In this document: piece by piece, positions 1 to 10,128 of the stretch
Numbering within the stretch: position 1 is the first letter of the stretch
Layout: every line of letters begins with the position of its first letter
Source of the DNA: Russula earlei
Taxonomy: Eukaryota > Basidiomycota > Agaricomycetes > Russulales > Russulaceae
Reading direction: 5' to 3'
NCBI GenBank assembly: GCA_025769875.1
Contig: JAGFNK010000615.1
Span: 1-30,058 of the forward strand
Length of the DNA stretch: 30,058 nt
Program-made: the position numbers and the translations under genes
The notes under the pieces: model-generated
Seen by the model: only the letters and a program-made list of their open reading frames with translations
Databases searched by the model: none
What the model was told of the DNA's origin: nothing

Positions 1-672
1 GGTGTCAGGGATGTAAGGGAGGAGGTGGTGAGACACTGGAATGCAGCATGTATCCGATCCATTTGTGGGCCAGGGTGTTGGCTTGGGTTAATGCGAATGG
101 AGATGGCTTCTTTGAAGTCCTTATAGATGCTAACTGTAGTTGCCGTACCGAAAGGGTTTCAAGGTGATTCCAGATAGTCCTCAGCATTATCCAGGGTCGT
201 AAGATCCTGCTGGATCACAATGCTAGGATCTAAGGACCATATGACCAACTGCCATATCATTCCTTTGTTCCATTCTCTCAGGGCTACAATAGCGGCAGCC
301 TGGGCAGCAATCTCTTCAGCAAGAGGCGCCTGAAGGAAGTCCAGGAAGGACTGGCATATCAAATGTGCCAGTGCATAACCCCACAGTCCAATGGACATGA
401 GGTAGGCTTTCATAGCCTTTGACCAAATACCATAGTTTGCGCCATCAAGGATGGGAACAACAGGGGCAGAGGGTTTGAGACGATGACATTGTAGCTGTTA
501 GAAGAAGGCTTAGAGGTTGTTCAGTAAGAGTATTGTATTCAAACAAGCCGATATAGTCTCCCCTTAGGGTAGACCTAGCTCGCCACAGCATGCAGGCTTC
601 AGGGATGCTTCGCCATTGTTGCAGCTGATGAAGGCGCTTGGCTTGCAGGGCCCATAACCTGTTGCGCAGCAT
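1..672 (-). pseudogene. Copia-type retrotransposon gag, 5' part, frameshifted; continues off the left edge
   Basis: Minus-strand coding sequence starts with an ATG at 672, inside the last bases of the LTR, and reads MLRNRLWALQAKRL, then a Gln/Leu-rich stretch. Further along (413-187) it reads ALREWNKGMIW followed by LDPSIVIQQDLTTLDNAED. Around 185 the sense reading moves to another frame that begins TIWNHLETL. The order 'W..G.I...L.PSI........A...W..L' is the usual helical core of Copia/UBN2-type Gag. At least one stop or frame change lies between 445 and 413 and another near 185, so the copy is dead. Protease, integrase and RT would lie left of base 1. The family call rests on the Gag pattern, the adjacent LTR and the primer site, not on a polymerase domain. 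Confidence 0.6.
648..659 (-). other. Primer-binding site matching the initiator tRNA-Met anticodon arm
   Basis: Directly inside the LTR, the minus strand reads GGTTATGGGCCC. Its complement, GGGCCCATAACC on the plus strand, matches the anticodon stem-loop of eukaryotic initiator tRNA-Met, including the CAT anticodon. Priming from an internally cleaved initiator tRNA (half-tRNA priming) is known for Drosophila copia and relatives, so this supports the Copia assignment and the minus orientation. Confidence 0.7.
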
Positions 673-1047
673 AGAGTGCCAGCTAACAGGCCAAGCAACC
701 CACCTTAGAGGTTGTGCTAATGCTCAAGTGATATTGGGGTTGTAGAGCGATATGTATACTTGTCTACATGTATGGTATTTATACCTCTATGACCCAGGGC
801 TGTTCCTAAGTCCAACAAGAGGTGACTACAGGTGTCCACTATATCGTGCATTGAGTGACGCGTGATGTGGAAACGTTCTAGACGCAGCATAAGGCTGCAT
901 CTTGTGATCGATAGCATAGTATGCGTAACCCTATTGCCATAAGCGCATATACTAAAGTTCTGTCTAACATGTAACATCTATCAGTGGATCTTGAACCTTG
1001 TATGAAGGTCTTCGCCTTCTTTGATCTGTTCAGGTTCTTGTTCAACA
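660..1047 (-). repeat. Copia 5' LTR (388 bp)
   Basis: The segment begins TGTTG and ends CAACA on the plus strand, a matched inverted terminus. It is about 94% identical by eye to the solo LTR at 13966-14350, with scattered substitutions and three small indels. On the minus strand a TATA-like TATAAAT lies in the middle (the plus strand reads GGTATTTATACC). The primer site and gag follow directly, which makes this the 5' LTR of a minus-strand element. The plus-strand flank beyond 1047 is TACAG; its partner duplication would be outside the window. Confidence 0.85.
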
Positions 1048-1410
1048 TACAGATCATCGTGAATATGGTGGCACTTCCCTTAGCAACACCAATGCTTTGT
1101 GCTGTCAGTCCCTGCGCATTGGGGGAGACTGGTCCATTGTTTTGGGCCCCATTTGAGTTTTGACACCCATACGTTTGGCTGTCTCCATCCACATTTTCTG
1201 ATGGGCATGATCACTTCCTTATCATGGTAAGACCTTGGAACCTTGAATTACATTGATTGTGGCTGCCAAACTGTATTTGGCAGCCTGTGTGGCCTCAACC
1301 AATCTTGCTGTTTGAGTAGCATTTTCAAGGCTACTAGGTAAGGGGGCACTCGGGCCAGAATGGGCAGATGGGTTGGATGCACAACCAATCAATCGAAAAC
1401 AAGATTGCAT
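1048..1410 (-). other. Coding-like minus-strand segment interrupted by the Copia LTR
   Basis: Two minus-strand open stretches face the LTR. One starts at 1410 (MQSCFRLIGCASNPSAHS...) and contains AAKYSLAATINVIQG. The other, 1192-1048, contains GLTAQSIGVAKGSATIFTMI and ends at the LTR edge. A short intron between about 1235 and 1200 could join them, but the phase does not settle cleanly. I do not recognise the product. The segment may be the 5' end of a gene, or of an older transposon, that the Copia element disrupted. Confidence 0.3.
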
Positions 1411-2104
1411 TTCTTTTTTTGGGTAGGGGAAAAAAGTAAGGAGTTATCTTATTATTAACTCACTTATATAACTAAATTACATCCGTTAACATTGTGATTG
1501 AAAGTCCCCGGTTCTCTTGCCGACAAAATCACCTTTTATGGTAATTCAACCCACCGCTGTCAAAGACTGGCGATCGCATACACAGGTTGCCGACGTCGCG
1601 ATCACGTGATTCGGCACCCGCCTAATCCGTTGGCCGGCGGATGCGAACCAACCACAAATTTTCGAATCGCCATGGGAGCAAGCCAACGAGAGTGAGTAGA
1701 GAGTGATAATGACGTTAAGTCGGCTAGCTGTTGCGCGGGCACAACGCAGGTCCTTCTCACTGGCAAACTACTGTGAGAAGGACAACCTTCTCTCTGCCAG
1801 GTCTTTACTTCAGGTTGTTTTATGAAAAGCTCGCGGAAACGACTGATATCGTCTGTGCTCTTGCTTCAGAGGAATTTAATGTAGCTTCCGAGCACGAAGC
1901 CTACTCTCATGTCCAGATGTTCGGCACTGGCACCCCTTTCTGTGCCACGACCTTTTGTATTCTCATGTTCCAAACATCCAGCATGACAATAACACAGCTA
2001 AGCGACTCCACGGCAAGTAGCCAGATCAGCACGGAGGCAGACAACCTGTGTCGGGATACATCGTTAAAACCAGCATTTGAGGTGGACGGTTTCCGTGGCT
2101 ATCC
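1411..2104. other. Intergenic stretch, no gene seen
   Basis: Several short ORFs occur but none shows a recognisable domain or a plausible splice pattern. The only structure noted is a hairpin at 1751-1782 with perfect 10-base arms (TCCTTCTCAC / GTGAGAAGGA) and a 12-base loop. The segment lies just downstream of copy A's stop codon. Confidence 0.5.
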
Positions 2105-3858
2105 TCATTTCTCCACGCCCCTCTCCACATCGCCCAGTCCGTGAGGACCGTCATGCATCTTCCCGTCCGCGACGACGAATGAGTCAAAATGACCCGTCCG
2201 CGGAGATGGATACTGTTCGCTATTAGTGTGCACGGAAACCTCCATCCGACCGAGCGGAATGGGAGAAACCCAGGTCTCATTGGTCTCTGCAGTGCTGAGA
2301 GCACTTCTTTTGGGGAGTGAGACAGAACTATCGACAACAGTTAGATAAAGGGAGAAAGGGGGGACAAGGCCGTCTTACATGTCTCTAGAGCCGTAGTCTG
2401 ACAAGGAGCGATACATCCTAGTTGCGGCAATCGTCACAGTGACCAGAGCGGGTGTCTGGAACATCTGCCAAAAGGCGTGACAATTCCAATCATACTCATA
2501 GCAAAAACGGACATACAAGGTTGAACGGAGCTGATATTTTGACCAGTCAGCATAATCTTTGATAGACCGGAGAGGAGGAAAAGTACGATTCAGATTCAAC
2601 GAAAGGAACAACTGTGACATGAGATTGAGATGAGCGACTGGAAGCAGAGGGAACACAAGAAGCTGCCAGACGTACGACAGCCGGGACGTAGGCGACGGTG
2701 GCAAGTAATAGCCAAATGAGACCCTGACGATAAGTGGTTGCATTCGGAAGATCAAAAGCATCAAAAACAAGGTGTGCCACAACCCTACCTGTTTCCAAAG
2801 GAAGCGAGTCAGACTAGATGGTCCACCTTCTTTGAAGCGCCAGCGGAGCAAGCCAATGAGGATGATAAGAAGCAAGACCAAGTCGGTAGAGAGTGCGATA
2901 ATGATGGCCAGTTTACTGTCTGCCGAGTTGAGCACATCGCAGGCGTTTGTCAAAGGCGACCATACACTGTGCATCTAGGGGATAAGTAAGCCAAGGTGGT
3001 CCAGAATGACTAGAGCTGACACTTCACTAGCACGACACCTGACGGCGAACCATATATATGAGTGATTTATCATTTGCGCGAGGGACTTGCCATGAATGAG
3101 GGTTCCAACGTAGGCCACCCATATGCCCAATACGATCGCAGAAACAATATAATTTCTGTTCCAAACTGCAATCCTGAAAACCTCCATGAGTACCTTTCTT
3201 CGAGAAGATTACTGTACATATGGCGGGCGTACGCGCGAATGACGATCAATAACGAGGCGGTTGCAGCGGCAGTATAAGCAAAGATCTAAGTACATGAGAT
3301 CCAAGGTGTTGAGCGTTCTCTTCCGAGTATATTTAAGGAGGCGCTCACAGCTTCAAAATTGACCCAGAGCTTGGCAGCAGTCAATCAGATCGCGGAACAT
3401 GTAAGCAAACGTGGAATGCGGGAGTCACCTGGCAGTTAATCGGCCGGGAAGAGTCAAAGCCGATCATGTTAACGATCATGGCGAGAAGGGTGGAAATGCG
3501 GGTCAAGGAGTATATCTATACCGGGCGAGAATCAGTCGGCAAAGATAAATCTAGAGAAGGGGCTTTTGCTCCAGACCCATATAGTCCACCGGTAAGGACG
3601 ATGCCCTCTGATGACACTCCACTCATAGTCGAGGGTAGTGACGAATTCCCAGCTGGAATAGCGGGGTGAGTTACGTGAAGCCCGAGGGGTGAGAGGCGGG
3701 CGGTAAGACAGACGCACATGTACAGACCATCTACGGTGTGCCAGAGCTTCACGACCGACCCTGGGGAAGACCGACCAGTTCATGAAATTATAATTACCTG
3801 AGACAGCATACATACAAAAATCCTGTATGACCACAACTGGATCGTTGAAATTCACCAT
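2105..3858 (-). CDS. Multi-pass membrane protein, Agaricomycete family, copy A (multi-exon)
   Basis: Function is unknown; the family looks like a seven-helix-type integral membrane protein. From the ATG at 3858 the exons read: MVNFNDPVVVIQDF; KLWHTVDGLYM; WEFVTTLDYEWSVIRG then RPYRWTIW; IYSLTRISTLLAMIVNMIGF; LWVNFEA; IFAYTAAATASLLIVIRA; IAVWNRNYIVSAIVLGIWVA; HSVWSPLTNACDVLNS; STDLVLLLIILIGLLRWR and FLWKQ; GLIWLLLATVAYVPAVV; LFLSLNLNRTF; MFQTPALVTVTIAATRMYRSL; and a C-terminal tail containing VSVHTNSEQYPS that stops with TGA at 2105-2107. Introns are about 45-65 bases with GT..AG ends; examples are GTAAGACGG...GATAG before the last exon and GTACGC...TTTTCAG before IAVWNRN. No frameshift was found in the exons I followed, so this copy may be functional. 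The exon around 3040-2975 is the least certain. Copies B and C share this layout. Confidence 0.72.
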
Positions 3859-5060
3859 TCTTGCAGGGAATTTAAACGATTGGTGAGGATAAGACGATGG
3901 TGGGATTGAAGAACGAAATCCCAGAACGCCCAGTGTCAGTGGTATCTGACAGCAGGCTATATAGACACCCTCGAGCCGCAGATCAGAAGTTACAGAATAT
4001 TCCCAGGGTGAAGGCGCCAGGAGCTTTTTGATTGCTACTTGGAAACCGCAAATACTAAAAGTTGAACTGGGAATCTGAATAGAAAGTCCAGCATATGTAT
4101 GTCATGATCGGACACACTTGGAAGACCAAGACCTTGTTTACATTGAGCCACCACGCTCTCTCGCCATACCTTCCTACTGTGGTATTTGAGTTGATTGATT
4201 CCACTAATGCCTCCGAGAAACCTTAAGATAAGCATTGTTGCATCGATTCGCCGTTCAGACTTCATTTGTAAAGTCAAATGCTTCGAGGTGACCAGCTGAG
4301 TTCCTCTGAGTGGCAAGACTGAGACACTAGAACGTGGGGGCAACGCTATTGGTGGAATTCCACAAAAGCAAGCCGGACATTTGCGCTGAAATCAACATTC
4401 CGTCATCCATCAACTCCGACTGCCGTTTTTGTGAACTCAGGAACTCAGACCTCACATCAATGATGGAGAATTCTCCTTGATGTTCGTCCTCTTTCACTAC
4501 ACAACTCTATCTTAATGATATTATGTGTTGAGAGATGACACCGGACAAGCTTATGGGCTGGGTCAGCTGCTCGACGGTTGATGCGCCGTTGGTTTGGTAG
4601 TTAACGCTATTTCGCTATCATACCCATACCTGGCACTGAGGCTCTGCCTCCGCCGCTCAGTCACCAGTAAGAGTATTACTGATGAGATTGGAGACACTAA
4701 TTTATCAAGTCCAGTCGATAAGACATATCCGTCACAGCAAGGAGGTAAAAAGTTCAAGGGGATCGTGTTCATAAAACTTTGTCAACAACTTGAAGCAACG
4801 TGGACATGATGACGAGGGACTCGAGACCCCCTGTTATAAGACAAGTTTAAACCCGCGCCCAGCTCGGAGAAGACTCTCGAATCTCTCACACTGATGTATC
4901 AATCTGATCTCATAATTTTGAAGCCGACACGTCAACTCATGCATCAGTAACTGGTAACGGCGGCCCACCTGTTGCCTTACTAAGTAGCTGGTGAGCGCAC
5001 TTTACGTTTGTATGTAGCTTTGTGTTCCTCACCTACGTAGCCAGTGTTGAGGCGGCTTAA
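3859..5060. other. Intergenic stretch upstream of copy A, no gene seen
   Basis: The first 200 bases should hold copy A's promoter. A sequence near 3958-3990 (ATATAGACACCCTCGAGCCG) resembles the flank of copy C near 19887-19912, so the 5' flank was duplicated with the gene. The remaining short ORFs, including overlapping ones on both strands at 4563-4809, show no family features. Confidence 0.45.
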
Positions 5061-5448
5061 AGCTGGCGCCATGGTCACGACGGGCAGGAAGGGATAAGTC
5101 GACTCTGCTTATAGTCAACTTAGTGGATAATAAAAGTAAAATATTTCAAGTGCTGAGTAGGCTTCTGTTGCGGCCACAAATTATATTACATAAGTAATGA
5201 CCTTAGTTGAGCACAAAAAATGTGACAAAAAAGGTTAAATATGGAGAGTCTACTCATTCCAGCACAACTTTTACCCAGGCTAGTTTGTCACATTTTTCGT
5301 GCTCAACTAAGGTCATTACTTATGTAATATAATTTGTGGCCGCAACAGAGCCTACTCAGCACTTGAAATATTTTACTTTTATTATCCACTGAGTTGACTA
5401 TAAGCAGAGTCGACTTATCCCTTCCTGACCGTCGTGGGTGGCCAGCTT
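5061..5448. repeat. Foldback element: long inverted repeat, about 165-bp arms, 54-bp spacer
   Basis: The left arm, 5061-5229, is matched in reverse complement by the right arm, 5284-5448. The inner part is nearly perfect over about 145 bases; for example GATAAGTCGACTCTGCTTAT on the left is mirrored by ATAAGCAGAGTCGACTTATC on the right. There are only a few substitutions and one or two single-base indels. Identity falls in the outer 25 bases around AGCTGGC. The spacer is unrelated sequence with no ORF. This is a non-autonomous foldback or MITE-like structure without a transposase. I could not find convincing target duplications. Confidence 0.85.
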
Positions 5449-5978
5449 CCAACCCTAACCTTGAGGCACCTCAACTCATTCACTCGGTACACCAAACCAC
5501 CAATTTCAATCTTACTCAATAGCAGATAAAAAGAATTTGCACCTTTTCGTCGCTTTACCAGACACTTTTAATTACTTGTGCTAGTGGGCCAATGCTTCGT
5601 ATGGCATATCCGAGTTCTTTTCATCATATTTACAAGTTATGTCCATATTAAAAATTTGGGATCCCCGAGCTGCCTCCATTTGGACCTTGCTTATCTGATA
5701 AATAAAGTAATCGTACGTGCGTGTTTCTCCTGCGTGCCACTTCCATCCTTCCCAGATGCTTCCACCATGATACCCTTTCAAGACCCCCAAGCCACCTCTG
5801 TGACTGACATGCCAGTTACCTCAGCCCTTTCCTTTCCCCACGCGACACGTGTTTTTACGCAACCAGAAGTTTTCACGCATGCTTTTTTTTTCATTTTCCT
5901 TGTCTCCGAAGAAACCATCATATCTGCCGCATCCAATCTCTCATGGTCAACAATGCCCTTTATAATGCAATCTCTTAG
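5449..5978. other. Intergenic stretch, no gene seen
   Basis: One 154-codon plus-strand ORF spans this region but includes the T tract that follows, is rich in Phe/Ser and has no domain features, so I do not call it. The segment is the target side of the retroposon inserted at 5993. Confidence 0.4.
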
Positions 5979-5992
5979 CCTGCCTCCCTTTC
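5979..5992. repeat. Target-site duplication, left copy
   Basis: CCTGCCTCCCTTTC occurs here directly before a run of 24 T and again at 7311-7324. A 14-base exact direct repeat flanking a T/A-tailed insert is the expected footprint of target-primed reverse transcription. Confidence 0.75.
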
Positions 5993-7310
5993 TTTTTTTT
6001 TTTTTTTTTTTTTTTTGGAGAGCGTTTTATTCTCGTAATTAGCAATTAATTACAGTGAATAAGTGTTAGATAGTGGGAGAAAAAGGATCAGCCCTATCTA
6101 ACGCGCTGAAGCCAGTGCGGGGACCGGGTGTGAGGGGAAATGCATTTACGCACGGTCTGGTAGGCCAGTGTGGGACTCAGGTACCTAGGTTAGCCTCCTA
6201 CCCACTAAAACCTCACGATTTTGGAGCCAGTCATGTTGAATCGCGCAGTGATAAAGTAGATTAGATCGTAATAGATCTAATAAAATGATATTCAGTTTCT
6301 GTGAGACGAAACTTGTGTCATATTTACCTAATAAAATGATACTACAACGCGTAATCAGCTACTGATAAGATCGTGAGATAGTAAGTACTTACTTCAGTTT
6401 CTGTGAGACGAAACTGAAGTATCTACTGTATGTACGACGCTCTTAAGTATCTGAGAGCGTCCCTAATTATTTTGTCTATAGTAACTATCAAATTGTTTTC
6501 ACGATCGCTATGTGCTAGCTACCGATTGTCTTAGATCATACTATCAATTTTGTTATCGTACGCGTTTCATCAATTGAGCTGAAACGCTTATGTGGTCTGG
6601 GCCTGTGGGCCGCCCGGACAGTTTGGGCCGACGCGTCAACGCTTCGGCTACTCTTTATCTCAACAAGTCAGGGGGGAGATCCATTTGTTTTAGTAGGACC
6701 CCTTCCCAGGTGTTTTCGACTAGTTTTCTGAAGTTTTTGTCTCGAGTTATTGTTAACGCAGTTATTTTGTCATTTGTTAGTCGTTTGTTTATGGACTTCT
6801 CCCACCTGGTGTTCATTTCACGTATGGTGTGGGTTCGGCCTTGTCAAAGGACTTTTCGTTCCGCTGATGAAAGGCATAATGGTCATATGGGTGGGGACAC
6901 GTGTGGTTACCACGTGGTTGTAGTGGCATGGAGCTGGTGGTGGCAGTTGGCAGTTGGGAGGAGGGGAGAGGGGGGTTGGGTAGGGTGTTCACAGCGAGTG
7001 TCGGTGTCGGTGTAGTCTGTTCGTTGTTGGGGAGTTGGTTTTGTATGGAGTGGGTTGTGTGCTTATGTGGGAGGGTTTCTCTATTGCAGATTGCATGCTA
7101 GCTATGTACATAGTGATTGTGTTATGTATTGGTTTGGCCAGTCGGCCTGGTGGATGGTGGTTTAGTTGGTGAGGGGGTCGTAGTTTTACGAAGGCTCGGA
7201 CGGGTGGCTCTGGCCTTGCAGAGCTCACTGTCATCCTCACTGCCTATCCTTGCCCCGGCTTTGCCGTGGAAAAATCCGGACCTGGTGGTGGTCGCGGTTC
7301 AAGGAGCCCC
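5993..7310 (-). mobile_element. Retroposed insert with A24 tail, LINE-like, 1.3 kb, minus strand
   Basis: On the minus strand the insert ends with an A tract (T24 at 5993-6016), preceded by AATAAA within CGAGAATAAAACGCTCTCC. It is bounded by a 14-bp direct repeat. Upstream of the tail comes a hairpin-rich region (6230-6600), then C/A-rich sequence with weak coding character. A 53-codon minus ORF at 6655-6816 (NTRWEKSINKRLTND..., then LVENTWEGVLL) overlaps at ATGA the stop of an upstream open frame that ends NEKSFDKAEPTPYVK. Another open patch (7293-7126) reads GFFHGKAGARIGSEDD. The frame changes suggest a decayed, 5'-truncated LINE or retroposed transcript. No RT motif is visible, so the LINE label is an inference from the ends. 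Confidence 0.6.
6391..6587. other. Three hairpins, each with a 10-base loop
   Basis: Perfect inverted repeats lie at 6391-6400/6411-6420 (ACTTCAGTTT/AAACTGAAGT), 6436-6443/6454-6461 (GACGCTCT/AGAGCGTC) and 6562-6569/6580-6587 (GCGTTTCA/TGAAACGC). All three enclose exactly 10 bases. The 21-base core CAGTTTCTGTGAGACGAAACT of the first also occurs at 6293-6313, preceded by CTAATAAAATGATA, which recurs near 6328. The group lies in the 3' region of the minus-strand retroposon. Confidence 0.7.
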
Positions 7311-7324
7311 CCTGCCTCCCTTTC
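7311..7324. repeat. Target-site duplication, right copy
   Basis: This is the second copy of CCTGCCTCCCTTTC and marks the 5' end of the minus-strand retroposon. Confidence 0.75.
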
Positions 7325-8511
7325 ACCCACAGTCGAGCTAAAATGTATCACATGTCTTTGGTGGGTCTCATGTATTCTCCCAATTTGCACCCCTTTATTT
7401 TCCGTGACACTGCAATGCCGCGACCTCCTGTTGCGCCCCAGATGGCCGATGAGTGTGGTTCCCAAGAAATGGTCGGCCTCACGCATGCTATCTACATCTC
7501 GGTACGTGGCCATATATTTTCATGCTCGCGCCATCCGTATACGAGTCATTTCATCTTAATCATACAGCCAAAATTGAGTTATCAAGACTAATTGATGACC
7601 CATTCGATGATTCATATACAAGGGAACTATTGGTGAATATGCCATCACGGAACCACACCAGACCATGTCCGCTTATAACCCTGACAGTGAAATGCTCATC
7701 TGTGTAGTACATTACAACTCGTAGATCATACCGTCGACGCGATCCTGCAACATCAATAACCAGTGTGGGATCGGCGCATTCTATTCCCCGCCATAACTCA
7801 ATTGCCAGTATAGGTGGATGAACAAAGAACGAAACTGACGTTCATCACAATCGGGACATGTCATCAACAATGGGGTTGCGAGGTCAATATACTGTCGCAC
7901 CGTATAGCCTTCAGGGGCGCCGGGCGTCCAAATTTCACATGACATCGCTCCGGGGATCCTTCGATCAGCGGAATGTGGCAGAGGCATGTGGCCAAGTCGT
8001 GCTCTGCTCCGACATCTGAACACAAACAAAAAATACACACAACACATTTAAGCCAAACAACGATAGATTGCACATTTCCTACGGTTGTGGGCCAGAAATC
8101 CCACTACGAAAAAAATGGCTCAAGAACCTCGTTCTCTAAGAGAACTCGGAACTCTGTATCTTGCATAGTCCTAGTCATTGTAGGTGTGCAGCAACCAATA
8201 CATTTGAAATGAAGCATATGCATGTCACGCCAATGGTCGCAGCTGAGGGCTATGCACTTTGTGTCCACTACTCGCACATAGTTTCCCTCTGACAGCCCCA
8301 TATGTTAGAGGTCGCGGAGAAGGTGGGGCAGGTCGTCCCGGACAGAGGTGGGTCAGTACAATATTGTCAATCGAAACGCTTACAAACACAAACACACTAC
8401 ATCCACCTGTGCTTCAATGTGTGAATGGAAGAATGTGGATGCATCCTTGGTGCTATGGACAAAATGATTGTATTACTAGAGATCATCTGTTGATTCTGGC
8501 AAGGCTGGGCG
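7325..8511. other. Intergenic stretch upstream of the dehydrogenase gene
   Basis: No gene is supported. Plus- and minus-strand ORFs of 60-113 codons overlap each other and lack domain patterns. The motif AAGAACCTCGTTCTCT near 8124 recurs almost unchanged at 12198 (AAGAACCTCGTTCTCTA), and at 8124 it is followed by a partial inverted copy (AGAGAACTCGG). This may be a short dispersed repeat. Confidence 0.4.
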
Positions 8512-8519
8512 TATTTAAA
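8512..8519 (+). promoter_or_regulatory. Probable TATA box of the dehydrogenase gene
   Basis: TATTTAAA lies 55 bases upstream of the ATG at 8567, a plausible spacing for a fungal core promoter with a short 5' leader. Confidence 0.45.
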
Positions 8520-8566
8520 GCTGGACCTGGTACTTACACACCAGACATCCTTCCGCGCTCAGCACT

Positions 8567-9861
8567 ATGACATCTGAACAGCAAGTACTATGGATTACAG
8601 AGGCAGGCGGTCGGTTCCAGATCGCCCACAGAGAAGTCCCTCGACCAGGACCTGGCTTTGTTCTCATCAAGATCGAAGCTTGCGCGTTGAACCCAGTGGA
8701 CAATTGGAGTCAGCGTACAGGTATCTTGGTTGACAAGTACCCATATATTGCGGGAAATGATGGATCAGGCATTGTCGAGGAGGTTGGAGAGGGCGTATCT
8801 GAGTTGAAAAGGGGGGACAGAGTGTAAGTTGATTACTTTCGGAGGAATTCAAGTGCCGTGTGCTGAATCAAACGGATCACAGCTTCTTCCAAGCGGCGTT
8901 CGGAGACCACAGGGGAACATTCCAGCAATACGTTCTCGTAGATGTTCCGCTGATTGCCAAAGTCTGCCTTCTGGTTGTGTCCCTGGCGTGGTGTTGGCCT
9001 GACTTTTGGTGTACCTCAGATCCCTGATAACCTGACATTTGACCAAGCCTCAACCATTCCCCTTGGCTTTGCCACTGCCGCCATCGGACTTTACCAGAAG
9101 AAGAGAGAGCGTGGGGGTGTCGAGCTCGTGGCTCCTTGGGCGGATGGTGGACGGGGGAAGTATGCTGGACAGGCGATCTATATCCCGGGCGGCGCCAGCT
9201 CCGTCGGCCAATATGGTACAAATTCACCCCTCTGGGGTGGAGCTCGACGCTGACGCCTGATGTCGTGTCAAGCAATCCAGCTAGCTAAGCTCAGCGGTTT
9301 CAACCCAATCATCACAACTGCCTCTGCCAAGAGCGAAGCGTACTGTCGCGATGCAGGCGCCACTCACGTCATCGATTACAAGACAGTCCCGTACACTTCC
9401 ATTCCAGCTGTTGTCAAAGAAATAGCGAATGGGCCGGTGGGAATCGTCTATGACGCCATTTCGACACCAGAGTCACAGAGGGCAGACTGGGAGGTCTTGA
9501 GACCTAATGGGAGCCTTGTCCTGTCACTCCCCTCTACAGTCAAGGCATCGAAGGGTGATCGATGGGTTGTGTGGACGTACGGGGCGGTGCGAGGATATGA
9601 CAATGAAGAGTTTGGGAGGGAGATGTACGGAGCGCTCCCAGGTTTGCTGGCGGATGGCTCCATCAAGGTACGCTATTTTTAATGTGGCCCCCGGGGAGAA
9701 TCTGAGCACTTTGCCAGTCTAACAAGGTTGAATTGATTGAAGAAGGGCTGAAAGGGATACCAGCCGCGCTGGAGAGATTGGGGAGCGGTAAGGTCAGCGG
9801 TGTGAAGCTTGTGGCACGTCCTGGAGAGCTTGAAAGGCCCGAGCTTTGTAGATACTCCTAA
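8567..9861 (+). CDS. Zinc-type alcohol dehydrogenase / quinone oxidoreductase-like protein (MDR family)
   Basis: Five exons join to one 356-codon frame: 8567-8823, 8883-8961, 9020-9215, 9273-9667 and 9718-9861. The four introns are 50-59 bases with GT..AG ends, and every junction keeps phase. Residues 1-86 show the GroES-like fold with ACALNPVDNW, AGNDGSGIVEEVGEGV and KRGDRV. Then follow GTFQQYVLVD and LTFDQASTIPLGFATAAIGL. The Rossmann glycine motif appears as IPGGASSVGQ, and its downstream segments as DAGATHVIDYK and GIVYDAIS. It ends with KLVARPGELERPEL and a short tail. The usual catalytic-zinc ligands (GHE near residue 65) are replaced by GNDGSG, so it probably belongs to the zinc-independent, NAD(P)H-dependent quinone-oxidoreductase or trans-enoyl-reductase-like group. 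The substrate is unknown. The gene appears intact, and no cluster partners lie next to it. Confidence 0.92.
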
Positions 9862-9933
9862 CTGCGTAATGACCTGGTACCTGATCAAAAAAGGCGAATG
9901 AAAAAGGTGGACGATCCAGCACTATGCCGAGAG

Positions 9934-9947
9934 CCGGGTGGGGCGTT
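9934..9947. repeat. Target-site duplication of the second retroposon, left copy
   Basis: CCGGGTGGGGCGTT sits at the edge of a run of 24 T and is repeated exactly at 12065-12078. Its last two T overlap the tract, so the duplication is 12-14 bases. Confidence 0.65.
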
Positions 9948-10128
9948 TTTTTTTTTTTTTTTTTTTTTTAAATCCGAATTTGTATTCCGCTGCGCGTAAA
10001 ACATGATACAGAGGCGGTCACGGGCATGGTATGCGACGTAATGTGATTAGGCGTTTATGGGTCTTGGGTTGTCCGCTGAGGCGGTATGACAGCAGTAGAG
10101 TATAGTGTTTGGTGGTCAGTTGTGATGA

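Noticed and set aside
1731..2144. 137-codon plus-strand ORF
   Set aside because: It overlaps the last exon of membrane-protein copy A on the other strand and has no recognisable features.
5578..6042. 154-codon plus-strand ORF
   Set aside because: It runs through the T24 tract (a Phe run) and across the left edge of the retroposon, and shows no domain pattern.
6391..6420. Hammerhead ribozyme (CTG..GA..CGAAAC-like string in the hairpin)
   Set aside because: The conserved CUGANGA core is incomplete and the three-stem arrangement cannot be formed; it is a simple stem-loop.
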